A DNA stretch of 64,000 nucleotides from JAAFHN01 sp031421855. Its GTDB lineage: Bacteria; Pseudomonadota; Gammaproteobacteria; Burkholderiales; Burkholderiaceae_C. This document shows positions 47,503 through 56,449 of this stretch, piece after piece. The position numbers and the translations under genes are program-made. Position 1 is the first letter of the stretch. The number at the start of each line of letters is the position of its first letter. Below the pieces are notes generated by a model that saw nothing but the letters and a program-made list of their open reading frames with translations, was not told where the DNA came from and searched no databases. Location of the stretch: the NCBI GenBank assembly GCA_031421855.1, contig JANOPN010000043.1:11644-75643 (forward strand), read 5' to 3'.

Positions 47503-48254
47503 GCAAAGTCGCCCAGTCTTTGGCCGACCTCAAAGCCATCAAAGCTGAGATGGTCGCCCAAATTGCGAAAGCCAAGGCGCAAGCGTTGGCGGCTCAAGCT
47601 GTCGCAAAGCTGGTCAAGTCGGATCATGATTTGTTCGTGCGCGCGATTGGTGCGGTGGAACCCTTGGCTGACCACCACACCCGAAGGCGTGCCTTAACAA
47701 GCGATCAATTGGTCCTGCCCGAGCCACGCCAACGCATGCGTGACGAAGCTTCGGTTTTGGTCGAGGCGATCAGTGACGGGTTTGACGCATCGACGCTTTT
47801 GGAGACCGACGAGCATTTGAGCTTCAAGCGCAAAGGCATTGGTGTTGATGTGGTGCGCAAACTGCGCCGCGGTGAGTGGGCAATACAGTCGCAGCTTGAC
47901 CTGCACGGGCTGCGACAAGACGAAGCGCGCGAAGCGCTTTCAAAATATGTGCGTGACTGCCATCGCAAGGGCTTGCGCTGCGTTCGCGTCGTGCACGGCA
48001 AGGGCTTGGGCTCGCCGGGTAAATCGCCCGTACTCAAAAGCCGGGTGCAAAGCTGGTTGATCCAAAAGTCGCAAGTCTTGGCATTCGTGCAGGCGCGCCC
48101 CATCGACGGTGGCGCAGGCGCGTTGGTGGTGCTTTTGACCCCCCGTCGCGCGGTTGTCATTGCAACACCGCTGGGGTTTGTACCCGAAAAAGACGAACCC
48201 GCGCCGAGGCTCTTGCCGATGCAGCGCATGGCGCAAATGTTGCAACAAAAGTAG
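47496..48254 (+). CDS. Smr-domain endonuclease-type protein
   Basis: 252 residues. The Smr core is [15 protein letters not shown] then [22 protein letters not shown], which carry the HGxG-type nucleic-acid-binding site. An N-terminal coiled segment ([18 protein letters not shown]) precedes it. The last residues follow the family tail. The stop TAG overlaps the left end of the MITE-like element, which may have set the C-terminus. Confidence 0.9.
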   Translation: MVSKVAQSLADLKAIKAEMVAQIAKAKAQALAAQAVAKLVKSDHDLFVRAIGAVEPLADHHTRRRALTSDQLVLPEPRQRMRDEASVLVEAISDGFDASTLLETDEHLSFKRKGIGVDVVRKLRRGEWAIQSQLDLHGLRQDEAREALSKYVRDCHRKGLRCVRVVHGKGLGSPGKSPVLKSRVQSWLIQKSQVLAFVQARPIDGGAGALVVLLTPRRAVVIATPLGFVPEKDEPAPRLLPMQRMAQMLQQK

Positions 48255-48354
48255 GACTTACGCAAAACCGCCTCAGTGGCGTTGCAGCTCCTAACCGTGC
48301 TTTTCGCGCTGTCTTCGTCGCTGAGCTTTGCCGGAACAGTTTTGCGTAAGTCCT
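48253..48354. mobile_element. 102-bp MITE-like element with perfect 16-bp inverted repeats
   Basis: AGGACTTACGCAAAAC at 48253-48268 is exactly mirrored by GTTTTGCGTAAGTCCT at 48339-48354. No coding capacity. Such ends resemble those of IS5-group elements that begin GGACTTACGCA. A target-site duplication is not obvious. The left end overlaps the smr stop codon. Confidence 0.75.
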
Positions 48355-48469
48355 CAACAGAAGCAAAAGCCGTTGCGGCGCCAGCACGTACCTGCAGTAT
48401 TGTGAATGACCCTGGCGCATAGCTCGTAGTCGTCAAAATCATTCAATTCTCAAAGTAGTGTTCGGCTGT

Positions 48470-48493
48470 TTGTCCCTAGAATTGTCCTAGACA
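48470..48493. promoter_or_regulatory. Repeated TTGTCC-type motif upstream of the BLUF gene
   Basis: Two similar half-sites, TTGTCCCTAGAA and TTGTCCTAGACA, lie about one helical turn apart; the second is a near palindrome (TGTC..GACA). They sit about 85-110 bp ahead of the BLUF ATG and could bind a dimeric regulator. Confidence 0.35.
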
Positions 48494-48510
48494 GTAGAAA
48501 AATGACAAAA

Positions 48511-48540
48511 GTGGTCACCGGGTTTCTCGGTTTGATGGGT
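48511..48540 (+). repeat. Degenerate interspersed repeat, copy 12
   Basis: GTGGTCACCGGGTTTCTCGG keeps only the left half of the consensus; the right half has decayed to TTTGATGGGT. Confidence 0.45.
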
Positions 48541-48577
48541 CGTTCGGGGTGATCGTTTCACGATCAGGGGGGCACTG

Positions 48578-49861
48578 ATGAATTTTTTGCAGCGAATGGC
48601 TCGTGCGATGCGCGAGTTGGGGCTGGGTTTGCGTACGGCGGGGAGTCCGCTGGTATCCGCGGCCCAAGGTAACCAGCTAGGTCGTACCGATTTTCAATTC
48701 TTGCGAACTGAGGTTGACACATTGGGCGACGCCGTAGATGGGGGTGAGCGGCGTTTTCGTGCGCGATTGAACGACCAAAGTGACACCGGACAAGGGCATC
48801 AAACCGGCAGTCCGCAGGACGCGTGCGATGACGACGCTTGTGTCTCAGACCCGCTACTTGACTCTGAAAATGTTGCTTCGACTTTTGCGCGCCGGTCGGG
48901 TACGAGCTACGCGCTTGTGTATGTCAGTCGAAGTGTCGCTGTGACCAGCCCTCACGTCCAACTGCGCGAGTTGCGGCAGTCGTGTCAGGTGCGAAACGAC
49001 AATTTTGGCGTGGCCAGTGCCTTGGTTTTGCAAGATGGGGTGTTTTGCCAATGGCTTGAAGGTTCGCGAGAAGTCGTCGAGGCGATGTACCAACGCATCA
49101 AACGGGACACCAGGCACGAGGCGGTGATGTGCATTTATCGAGGTGAAGTCCGAGCCTCCGCTTTGGATAGTTGGTGCATGGGTACCCGGTCCTTGGCCAT
49201 GACGCCCAGCGAAGCATTTGATCGAGCTTGTGCCATTCGTCGAGAGTTGGACATTCGCCCCTTCGACTCTCCATATGCTGCTTGGATGGGTTTTGCTGGG
49301 TTACTCGCTTGCGCGCTGCAGCCTTCGGCAGATGCGGAATCGGTCGAGCGATTGCGCGGGTCTGATCGATCAACTACCCGAAGCATTTGCGCCATCAGTC
49401 ATCGAAGTGCGCTGAGCGGCCAGTTGTTGGTTGACGCCAACCAATATGCTGGTGTGCGAATCTTGCTCAGTCGCTGGGGGGGTGAGGGTGATACCGATAG
49501 CGACTTGCAAAGCGCTGAGGCGGCTGTGCAGATAGACGACACCCCCGTGCGGCTGTTGTGCACCAGTTTTCGGTCTTTGCGGGTGGGAATCATCCGAGAA
49601 AAAATCCTTCGCGCGCATGAGCTGATCGTCGTCTTGCCCCGTGATGATTTAGCCTTGTTGGAGCTGCACGTTCAACAATTGCGTCAATTGACCGCGTTGA
49701 CAAACGGGGTGCGACTGGTTTCAGTGATCGCACCAACTTGGGATGAATCGACTCGCGAACATGCTTCGCATTTGTTGAAAATCAATCAGTTTGCTGGTCA
49801 GGTATTCGAGCTTGACGCTTACGAGCGCGGTAGTTGGAGAGCGTTTGCGAACTTGCTCTGA
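48578..49861 (+). CDS. BLUF blue-light photoreceptor with unassigned C-terminal domain
   Basis: 427 residues. A BLUF domain spans about 109-205: the photoactive Tyr115 (LVYVSRS), Asn140 (QVRNDNFGVAS), Gln158 in GVFCQWLEG, and Trp199/Met201 in SWCMG, each aligning with AppA Tyr21, Asn45, Gln63, Trp104 and Met106. The first ~105 residues are polar and likely disordered. Residues 215-427 match no output domain I know. They end in an alpha/beta-like segment (LIVVLPRDDLALLELHVQQL, then VRLVSVIAPTWDE). It should bind FAD and signal blue light in the cytosol. Confidence 0.88.
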   Translation: MNFLQRMARAMRELGLGLRTAGSPLVSAAQGNQLGRTDFQFLRTEVDTLGDAVDGGERRFRARLNDQSDTGQGHQTGSPQDACDDDACVSDPLLDSENVASTFARRSGTSYALVYVSRSVAVTSPHVQLRELRQSCQVRNDNFGVASALVLQDGVFCQWLEGSREVVEAMYQRIKRDTRHEAVMCIYRGEVRASALDSWCMGTRSLAMTPSEAFDRACAIRRELDIRPFDSPYAAWMGFAGLLACALQPSADAESVERLRGSDRSTTRSICAISHRSALSGQLLVDANQYAGVRILLSRWGGEGDTDSDLQSAEAAVQIDDTPVRLLCTSFRSLRVGIIREKILRAHELIVVLPRDDLALLELHVQQLRQLTALTNGVRLVSVIAPTWDESTREHASHLLKINQFAGQVFELDAYERGSWRAFANLL

Positions 49862-49867
49862 GCCGGC

Positions 49868-50287
49868 CTAGCTGGCTACCGCCTGGTTTCGCATCCAGTC
49901 GGCGGTTTGGAAAAAGCTGGCCTCCAGCCGCCTGGCAAGTGCCAGATCGACCTCGGTGTCGCGCATGGCTTGCGACATGCAGGCCAGCCACTCATCGCGC
50001 TCTTGGATGCTGATGTGCACGTGCAAATGGCGTGCACGCAGCATGGGGTGCCCAAATCGCTCGGTGTAGTGCTGCGGCCCGCCCAGCCAACCGCATAAAA
50101 ACCAAAAAAGACGCTCGCGGGCGTTGCTCAAATCGGTCGAATGGACTTCGCGAAGCCGCTTGTAAGCGGGCTCTAAATCCATCAAGTCGTAGAAGCGCTC
50201 GACCAAGGCGTGAACGCGGTCTTCGCCACCGATCCATTCAAACGGCGTGGCGGGTTTTTCTGCGGGTTGAGGTTCTTGGATGTTCAT
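49868..50287 (-). CDS. Group II truncated hemoglobin
   Basis: 139 residues from ATG at 50287. Key parts are RFYDLMDLEPAYKRLREVH, LFWFLCGWLGGPQHYTERFG with the proximal His region downstream in LRARHLHVHIS, and the conserved Trp of RDEWLACM. No signal peptide, so cytosolic. Group II members bind O2 and NO. The gene converges on the BLUF gene with 6 bp between the stops; it is a second, unrelated hemoglobin in this window. Confidence 0.9.
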   Translation of the reverse strand: MNIQEPQPAEKPATPFEWIGGEDRVHALVERFYDLMDLEPAYKRLREVHSTDLSNARERLFWFLCGWLGGPQHYTERFGHPMLRARHLHVHISIQERDEWLACMSQAMRDTEVDLALARRLEASFFQTADWMRNQAVAS

Positions 50288-50335
50288 GGGCGTGTTTGGC
50301 AGTTGATTTGTCAATATTTTACGCAAAATTGATGC

Positions 50336-50367
50336 TTGGTCAGCGGATTCATTGAGTTTGTTGCTAC
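50336..50367 (+). repeat. Interspersed short repeat, copy 13
   Basis: Near consensus (one change, CAGCGG), ending TTGTTGCTAC. It lies between the divergent hemoglobin and the GspE/PilB gene. Confidence 0.88.
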
Positions 50368-50414
50368 ATAATTTGCAGTGATTAGCCCAACGAACATGAG
50401 GCTAGACTCGCAAC

Positions 50415-52244
50415 ATGAACACCGCCACACGACCGCCTGCCGTTCAACCCAAACCCGCAAGCCAGCCGCACACCGCGCAACCCAAGGCGTTGCATCGAGG
50501 TCCGCTCGATTGGCGTGCCATCGTTCAGTGGCTCAGCGAAGATGGCACCATCACCGCTGAAGAAGCCGCTCGCACTGCCAAGCGCTGTGCTCAGGCGCAA
50601 AGCGCGCAGCACCCAATCACACGCCTTGCTGTCGTTGGCATGCGCCGCGCAAAAGACGAGAAACCCATTGATGTAGAGCAACTGATTGAGTGGTTGAGCT
50701 CGCGGGTTGGTGTGCCGTATTTGCGAATTGATCCGCTTCGGGTCGATGTCAGCAAGGTGGCCGATGTGATGAGCGCGGCCTATGCCGAGCGTCACCGCGT
50801 GTTACCGGTGTCTGTCACGCCGACGCAGGTGGTGGTGGCCACATCCGAGCCGTTCATCACCGATTGGGTTGAAGAGGTTGAGCGCCAAAGCAAGCGCTCG
50901 GTCAGCATGGTGCTGTCCAACCCGGTGGATATTTTGAAATACACCGCTGAGTTTTTTGCCTTGGCCAAAAACGTGCGCAGCGCTCAAAAGGCCGGTGGCA
51001 ACGCGGGTGGAGCCAGTTTTGAACAACTGGTCGAGTTAGGCAAAACCAACAAGGCGCTGGATGCCAACGATGCTGGCGTGGTGCAGGTGGTTGATTGGCT
51101 GTGGCAATACGCCTTTGATCAGCGCGCCAGCGACATTCACTTGGAGCCGCGCCGCGAGCAGGGCGTGATTCGTTTTCGCATCGACGGCGTGTTGCACCCG
51201 GTGTACCAGTTGCCCCTGAGTGTGATGAATGCGATGACCTCGCGAATCAAGCTGTTGGGTCGAATGGACGTGATTGAAAAACGTCGCCCACTGGACGGCC
51301 GCATCAAAACCCGCAACCCCGGCGGCGATGAGATCGAAATGCGGCTGTCGACCCTGCCCACCGCCTTTGGCGAAAAAATGGTCATGCGGATTTTTGATCC
51401 CGACAGCGTGGCCAAAGACTTGGATGCCTTGGGGTTTGCCGAACACGATGCCCAGCGCTGGGAAGAGCTCACTCGCAAGCCATACGGCGTGATTTTGGTC
51501 ACCGGGCCTACAGGGTCGGGCAAAACCACGACGCTCTACAGCACGCTTCGGCGACTGGCCACTGAAGAGGTCAATGTGAGCACAGTCGAAGACCCAATCG
51601 AGATGATTGAGCCCAGTTTTAACCAAACCCAAGTTCAGGCGCAGCTTGATTTTGGTTTTTCACAGGGTTTGCGCGCCCTCATGCGCCAAGACCCCGACAT
51701 CATCATGGTGGGCGAGATTCGTGACCTAGAGACGGCCGACATGGCCGTCCAAGCCGCGCTCACCGGGCATCTGGTGTTCAGTACCTTGCACACCAACGAC
51801 GCGCCCTCAGCCATCAGCCGCTTGATGGAGCTTGGGGTGCCGCCGTATTTGATCAATGCGACGGTCGTTGGCGTGTTGGCTCAGCGCTTGATTCGCACGC
51901 TGTGCAAAGCCTGCAAACAGCCCGATGACAACCCCGATCGCGCCGCACTCGAAGAGCTCGCTAAACCGTGGAAGATGCAAGGCGAATACCGCGCTTACAA
52001 GCCTGTCGGCTGCGTCGATTGCCGCATGACCGGCTACCGGGGCCGCATGGGCTTGTATGAGCTGTTGACGATTGGTGAACCTTTTCGCAAACTCGTCAAC
52101 GCAGCGCCCAGCATGGACACGCTGCGCCGCCAAGCCGTAACCGATGGCATGCGACCCCTGCGTTTGGGTGGCGCGCTGAAGGTGGCAGAGGGCCTGACCA
52201 CGATTGCTGAGGTGCTGGCAACGACACCGCCGATACAAGTGTGA
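50415..52244 (+). CDS. GspE/PilB-family secretion or pilus ATPase (orphan)
   Basis: 609 residues. An N-terminal MshEN-like domain (about 80-185) precedes the motor: Walker A GPTGSGKT at 364-371, Asp box DPIEM near 393, Walker B QDPDIIMVGEIRD at 425-437, His box TLHTND near 457. A four-Cys zinc site is at 497, 500, 533 and 536. It powers type II secretion or type IV pilus assembly. No other secretin or platform gene is adjacent. Confidence 0.92.
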   Translation: MNTATRPPAVQPKPASQPHTAQPKALHRGPLDWRAIVQWLSEDGTITAEEAARTAKRCAQAQSAQHPITRLAVVGMRRAKDEKPIDVEQLIEWLSSRVGVPYLRIDPLRVDVSKVADVMSAAYAERHRVLPVSVTPTQVVVATSEPFITDWVEEVERQSKRSVSMVLSNPVDILKYTAEFFALAKNVRSAQKAGGNAGGASFEQLVELGKTNKALDANDAGVVQVVDWLWQYAFDQRASDIHLEPRREQGVIRFRIDGVLHPVYQLPLSVMNAMTSRIKLLGRMDVIEKRRPLDGRIKTRNPGGDEIEMRLSTLPTAFGEKMVMRIFDPDSVAKDLDALGFAEHDAQRWEELTRKPYGVILVTGPTGSGKTTTLYSTLRRLATEEVNVSTVEDPIEMIEPSFNQTQVQAQLDFGFSQGLRALMRQDPDIIMVGEIRDLETADMAVQAALTGHLVFSTLHTNDAPSAISRLMELGVPPYLINATVVGVLAQRLIRTLCKACKQPDDNPDRAALEELAKPWKMQGEYRAYKPVGCVDCRMTGYRGRMGLYELLTIGEPFRKLVNAAPSMDTLRRQAVTDGMRPLRLGGALKVAEGLTTIAEVLATTPPIQV

Positions 52245-52327
52245 CAGCGCATGAGGGATATCCACAATTTCTATCAAGCTCGCACGAACAACAATCCGGC
52301 AGCGCAATTTAACTTTGGAGTCAGTTT

Positions 52328-52822
52328 GTGAACATCAAAAACGAAAAAGACTTTTACTCGGGACTCATGTTTCTCGTCATCGGTGTTGCCTTTGCTTGGG
52401 GGGCAACAACCTACAACATCGGCAACGGCGCGCGCATGGGGCCGGGCTATTTCCCTTTGATGCTGGGGATCGCGTTGGCGGTACTGGGTGGCCTCATCAC
52501 ATTTTTTGCGTTGACGGTTGAGACCGAAAGCGGTGAAAAATTTGGCTCCTTCGCCTGGAAACCCGCGCTTTTCGTGTTGGGCTCCAATTTGGCTTTTGGC
52601 GTTTGTTTGGGAGGCTTGAAAATCGCTGGTGCGACCATCATCCCACCCATGGGCTTGGTGGTTGGCATATTCGCTTTGGTGATGATCGCCAGCTTCGCGG
52701 CTGAGGTGTATCGCATCAAAGAGGTGCTGGGTTTGGCGGCCGCATTGGCTGTGGGTTGCTACTGTGCATTTGTGCTGCTGCTCAAGCTGCAAATTCCGGT
52801 GTGGCCGTCGTTCATCGGTTGA
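52328..52822 (+). CDS. tctB: Tripartite tricarboxylate transporter, small subunit TctB
   Basis: 164 residues from a GTG with GGAG upstream. Four hydrophobic helices and the TctB opening (FLVIGVAFAWGATTYNIGNGARMGPGYFP, read in parts) are typical. It is the small membrane subunit beside TctA; 40 bp separate the two genes. The periplasmic receptor gene is not adjacent. Confidence 0.88.
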   Translation: MNIKNEKDFYSGLMFLVIGVAFAWGATTYNIGNGARMGPGYFPLMLGIALAVLGGLITFFALTVETESGEKFGSFAWKPALFVLGSNLAFGVCLGGLKIAGATIIPPMGLVVGIFALVMIASFAAEVYRIKEVLGLAAALAVGCYCAFVLLLKLQIPVWPSFIG

Positions 52823-52862
52823 GCGCGTTCCACTTCAAGAAATAAGCGAAAGCAAACAACAC

Positions 52863-54377
52863 ATGACAGACCTTCTCAACAACCTGGCTTTGGGTTTTGG
52901 CGTCGCATTCACGGCTCAAAACCTGATGTATGCAGCGATTGGCTGCGTTTTGGGCACCCTCATCGGTGTCTTGCCCGGCATTGGCCCGGTTGCAACCATC
53001 GCCATGCTTCTACCGGCGACTTATGCGCTGCCGCCCATTGCAGCGCTGATCATGCTGGCTGGCATCTACTATGGCGCTCAGTACGGCGGGTCAACCACCG
53101 CGATTTTGGTCAACTTGCCGGGTGAGGCTTCCTCGGTCGTGACCGCAATCGACGGCTACAAAATGGCCCGGGCCGGTCGAGCGGGGCCTGCATTGGCCAC
53201 AGCCGGCTTGGGTTCTTTCTTTGCGGGTTGCGTGGGCACCTTGGTCTTGGCAGCTTTTGCGCCGCCGTTGACCGAGTTGGCCTTCAAGTTTGGCCCAGCT
53301 GAGTACTTCTCCCTCATGACCTTGGGCTTGATCGGTGCCGTGGTGCTCGCTGGTGGCTCGTTGCTCAAAGCGGTCGCCATGATTGTGCTGGGTTTGTTGC
53401 TCGGCATCGTTGGCACCGATGTCAACTCAGGCGTGGCACGCTTCAGTTTTGACATACCTGAACTCACCGATGGCATTGGTTTTGTCGTTGTTGCCATGGG
53501 CGTGTTCGGCTACGGAGAGATCATCTCGAATTTGGGCAAATCAGCCGAAGAGCGTGAGGTTTTCACCAACAAAGTCGGCTCCCTTTACCCCAGCAAAGAA
53601 GACTTTAAGCAAGCGTTCCCGGCGGTTTTGCGCGGAACAGCCTTGGGCTCCTTGTTGGGTGTGTTGCCCGGTGGTGGCGCGACATTAGCTGCATTTGCTG
53701 CGTACACGATCGAGAAGAAAATACCGCTCAAACCGGGAGAGGTTCCGTTTGGCAGCGGCAACATCCGCGGCGTGGGTGGGCCTGAGTCGGCCAACAATGC
53801 TGCTGCACAGACCTCGTTCATCCCGCTTTTGACGCTGGGCATTCCACCCAACGCCGTGATGGCGCTGATGGTGGGCGCAATGACCATCCACAACATTCAG
53901 CCCGGCCCACAGGTCATGACCGCCAATCCCGAGCTGTTTTGGGGCTTGATCGCCTCCATGTGGATTGGCAACCTGATGCTCATCATCCTGAATCTGCCGA
54001 TGATCGGGGTTTGGATCAAGCTGCTCACGATTCCCTACCGGTTCTTGTTTCCGTCAATCGTGTTGTTTTGTGCGATTGGTGTCTATACGCTGAACAACAA
54101 TGTGTTTGACATTTGGACTGTGGCGATCTTTGGGTTCTTGGGCTACGTGTGGTGGAAACTCGGTGCCGAGGGCGCGCCTTTGCTGCTGGGTTTTGTACTT
54201 GGGCCCATGATGGAAGAAAACCTGCGTCGCGCCTTGTTGCTGTCGCGAGGCGATTGGTCAGTTTTTGTGACTCGCCCCTTGTCGGCCGGTCTCTTGGTGG
54301 TCGCGGCGGCATTGCTTGTGATCGTTTTGTTGCCTGCCGTTAAAAATAAGCGCGAGCAAGCCTTTCAAGAAGACTGA
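52863..54377 (+). CDS. tctA: Tripartite tricarboxylate transporter, large permease TctA
   Basis: 504 residues from ATG at 52863; the longer frame overlaps tctB. It has 11-12 membrane helices with TctA motifs [37 protein letters not shown] and [16 protein letters not shown]. It imports a carboxylate handed over by a Bug receptor. A terminator follows. Confidence 0.93.
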   Translation: MTDLLNNLALGFGVAFTAQNLMYAAIGCVLGTLIGVLPGIGPVATIAMLLPATYALPPIAALIMLAGIYYGAQYGGSTTAILVNLPGEASSVVTAIDGYKMARAGRAGPALATAGLGSFFAGCVGTLVLAAFAPPLTELAFKFGPAEYFSLMTLGLIGAVVLAGGSLLKAVAMIVLGLLLGIVGTDVNSGVARFSFDIPELTDGIGFVVVAMGVFGYGEIISNLGKSAEEREVFTNKVGSLYPSKEDFKQAFPAVLRGTALGSLLGVLPGGGATLAAFAAYTIEKKIPLKPGEVPFGSGNIRGVGGPESANNAAAQTSFIPLLTLGIPPNAVMALMVGAMTIHNIQPGPQVMTANPELFWGLIASMWIGNLMLIILNLPMIGVWIKLLTIPYRFLFPSIVLFCAIGVYTLNNNVFDIWTVAIFGFLGYVWWKLGAEGAPLLLGFVLGPMMEENLRRALLLSRGDWSVFVTRPLSAGLLVVAAALLVIVLLPAVKNKREQAFQED

Positions 54378-54407
54378 GCTCGCAAACTCACGAAGTCATA
54401 AAAGCTC

Positions 54408-54444
54408 AAAAGGCCCGGTGGATGCATTCCATCGGGCCTTTTTC
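54408..54444 (+). terminator. Intrinsic terminator of tctBA
   Basis: AAAGGCCCGGTGGA pairs with TCCATCGGGCCTTT around the TGCAT loop (one G-U), followed by a T-run. It lies about 30 bp after the tctA stop. Confidence 0.85.
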
Positions 54445-54467
54445 TATTTTCTGAAGGGTTTTCGGCT

Positions 54468-54499
54468 CTGGTCGCCGAATCCATTGGGTTAGTTGCTAC
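54468..54499 (+). repeat. Interspersed short repeat, copy 14
   Basis: CTGGTCGCCGAATCCATTGG to TTGCTACT, with 3-4 changes. It continues with AGGAGTC as the dinB copy does, and ends 13 bp before the minus-strand stop of the DUF2783 gene. Confidence 0.8.
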
Positions 54500-54511
54500 T
54501 GAATCAGGAGT

Positions 54512-54691
54512 CTAAGTCTGGGCTAAGGCCAGGCATTTGTTGAAGCGCTCGGCATCATTGATCTCCGCCGCGAGGCACAAAATCAACCGGGCGTTCAGCG
54601 TTTGGCTGTCTTCAGCGCTCAGATCAAGGTGGGCATCGAGCAGGGCCTCCATGATGTCATCGGCGACCGGCGCAGTCAAAATCGAGCTCAT
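54512..54691 (-). CDS. DUF2783 family small protein
   Basis: 59 residues from ATG at 54691, overlapping the monooxygenase stop by 4 bp (ATGA). It is acidic and helical (VADDIMEALLDAHLDLSAED and ending NKCLALAQT), as in DUF2783. Family members are found next to FAD-dependent aromatic monooxygenases; function unknown. Confidence 0.8.
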   Translation of the reverse strand: MSSILTAPVADDIMEALLDAHLDLSAEDSQTLNARLILCLAAEINDAERFNKCLALAQT

Positions 54692-56445
54692 GCTGGCCGT
54701 CCCAAGGCTCTCGCCGCACAGTTTGCTATGTCTTGTGTGCGCGCGCCAGTCGCCGCGACATAGAGGTCGGGTCGAACCAAGGCCCATTGCTTGCCTCGTG
54801 CGTGGACTGAATCTCGCAGTTTTGCATGCGATGAAGATTCCCAAATGACCTCTTTCGCGGTCACGCCTCGTCGCGTTTGACCCCAAGCCAGCACCTGCAC
54901 CGCGTGCAGACTGGGGCCAGTGATTGATCGAATCAGTTGCGTTTGAGCGCGGGTCAAATCACCAAACCACAACAGCAACGCGCCCTTGGCCCAGTTCACC
55001 AGGTCAACCAATTCGCCTATTTCTTGCCTTTTTGAGTCTTCGGCCCAGCAAAACGACGCGTTTTGTGCGGCGCGGCACAGGTCGTGGGTACAAATTTCAC
55101 TTTGTGGGTAGACATTGGGTGAACTCATCCGCCCCGTGTTGACAAATGGGCGCATCGTTTCATGGCGTTTGGCCAATGCGATTGCAGCGTCGCGGAATGA
55201 GCGCTCCGCTCCATTGGCCGTGTCAGCAGGTCGTAAAAACCGCGCGGTGCGGTTGGTGACGCTGACGTTTTGCGTGGCGGCGGCGTGGCGCTCGGTGTGG
55301 TAGCTCGCCAATATCGATGGATCCGCGTGGCCTTTTGCGACTGCCGCGAGTTTCCAAGCCAGGTTGTCTGCGTCTTGAATGCCCGAGTTGCCGCCCCGAG
55401 CACCAAACGGGCTCACCACGTGGGCGCTGTCACCGACGAAGAGCACGCGGCCGTGCTGGAGCTGATCCATGCATTCGCTGCGGTACGCGTAAGGGCCAAC
55501 CCAAACGATTTCGCAGTCGCGCTCGATGTCGACTTTGCCTGCGAACTGCTTTTGCAACCGCTCTTGCACGACTTCGATTCTGCTCACGGCTTGCATGTCG
55601 CAGTTCGGGGCCATTTGGTAGTCGAGCCGCCACACGCCGTCGGCCATGAGGTGTTGCCAAACCGCACGGTTGTCGTTAAACGGTGCCTCGATCCAGGTGT
55701 GACGCTCAATGGGCGCAGCGTCTTTGAATCGCACATCCGCAATGCACCAGCGGTCGTCGCCCTTTTTGGCCGTCACGCCGGCACCGACTTGCGCGCCAAC
55801 CCATGCCCTGAACGGGCTTTTGGACCCGGTTGCATCGATCAAATGCTCAGCCTCAAGGACGTAGCTGCCCTGGGGTGTTTCAAGCGTCAACCTGGCGCTT
55901 TCGCTGTTTTGCTCAAAGTCAGTCACGCGGTGCAGCCAGCGCAGGTCCGTCAAGCCCAAAGCCATGACGCGCTCAACCAAGAACCCCTCGACATAAAACT
56001 GCTGAATGTTCACAAACGGCGGTAGGGTCGATAAGCTGTGCGTACTTTGTGCCTTGAGGTCAAACCGATAAACCTCGTCGTGGCCCGCAAACGTGCGACC
56101 GATGCTCCACTCGATGCCTTTGGCGGCGATGCGATCAAAAAGCCCCAATCGCTTAAAAATTTCCAGTGATTTTTGGGCATAGCAAATGCCGCGCGATGAC
56201 GCGCCCTTCACGCCCACGGTGTTGTCTTCGTCAAGCAAGACCGAACGCACGCCAAAACTGGCCAAACTCGCCGCTAACGTTAGCCCGGCCAAACCTGCGC
56301 CGACGATGACGATCGGGTGCCTGACGACGCGCTGCTCGACCAACTCGGGCGGCGCGACAAAGTCATAGCAAGGCAGCGCATAGCCTGAGCCCGCGCTGAA
56401 TTCGTAGCCGTTGGTGTGTGCGGCTTCTTTGTAGGCGGCGCTCAC
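54688..56445 (-). CDS. FAD-dependent aromatic monooxygenase (UbiH/MhpA family)
   Basis: 585 residues from a GTG at 56445, 5 bp after the VOC stop; the frame is open further upstream into the VOC gene. FAD loop VIVGAGLAGLTL is near 47-58 and the second FAD motif is VLFVGDSAHVVSPFGARGGNSG. The C-terminal thioredoxin-like domain is reduced. It hydroxylates an aromatic substrate using NAD(P)H and O2. It forms an operon with a VOC protein upstream and DUF2783 downstream. Confidence 0.88.
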   Translation of the reverse strand: MSAAYKEAAHTNGYEFSAGSGYALPCYDFVAPPELVEQRVVRHPIVIVGAGLAGLTLAASLASFGVRSVLLDEDNTVGVKGASSRGICYAQKSLEIFKRLGLFDRIAAKGIEWSIGRTFAGHDEVYRFDLKAQSTHSLSTLPPFVNIQQFYVEGFLVERVMALGLTDLRWLHRVTDFEQNSESARLTLETPQGSYVLEAEHLIDATGSKSPFRAWVGAQVGAGVTAKKGDDRWCIADVRFKDAAPIERHTWIEAPFNDNRAVWQHLMADGVWRLDYQMAPNCDMQAVSRIEVVQERLQKQFAGKVDIERDCEIVWVGPYAYRSECMDQLQHGRVLFVGDSAHVVSPFGARGGNSGIQDADNLAWKLAAVAKGHADPSILASYHTERHAAATQNVSVTNRTARFLRPADTANGAERSFRDAAIALAKRHETMRPFVNTGRMSSPNVYPQSEICTHDLCRAAQNASFCWAEDSKRQEIGELVDLVNWAKGALLLWFGDLTRAQTQLIRSITGPSLHAVQVLAWGQTRRGVTAKEVIWESSSHAKLRDSVHARGKQWALVRPDLYVAATGARTQDIANCAARALGRPA

Positions 56446-56449
56446 TGGG

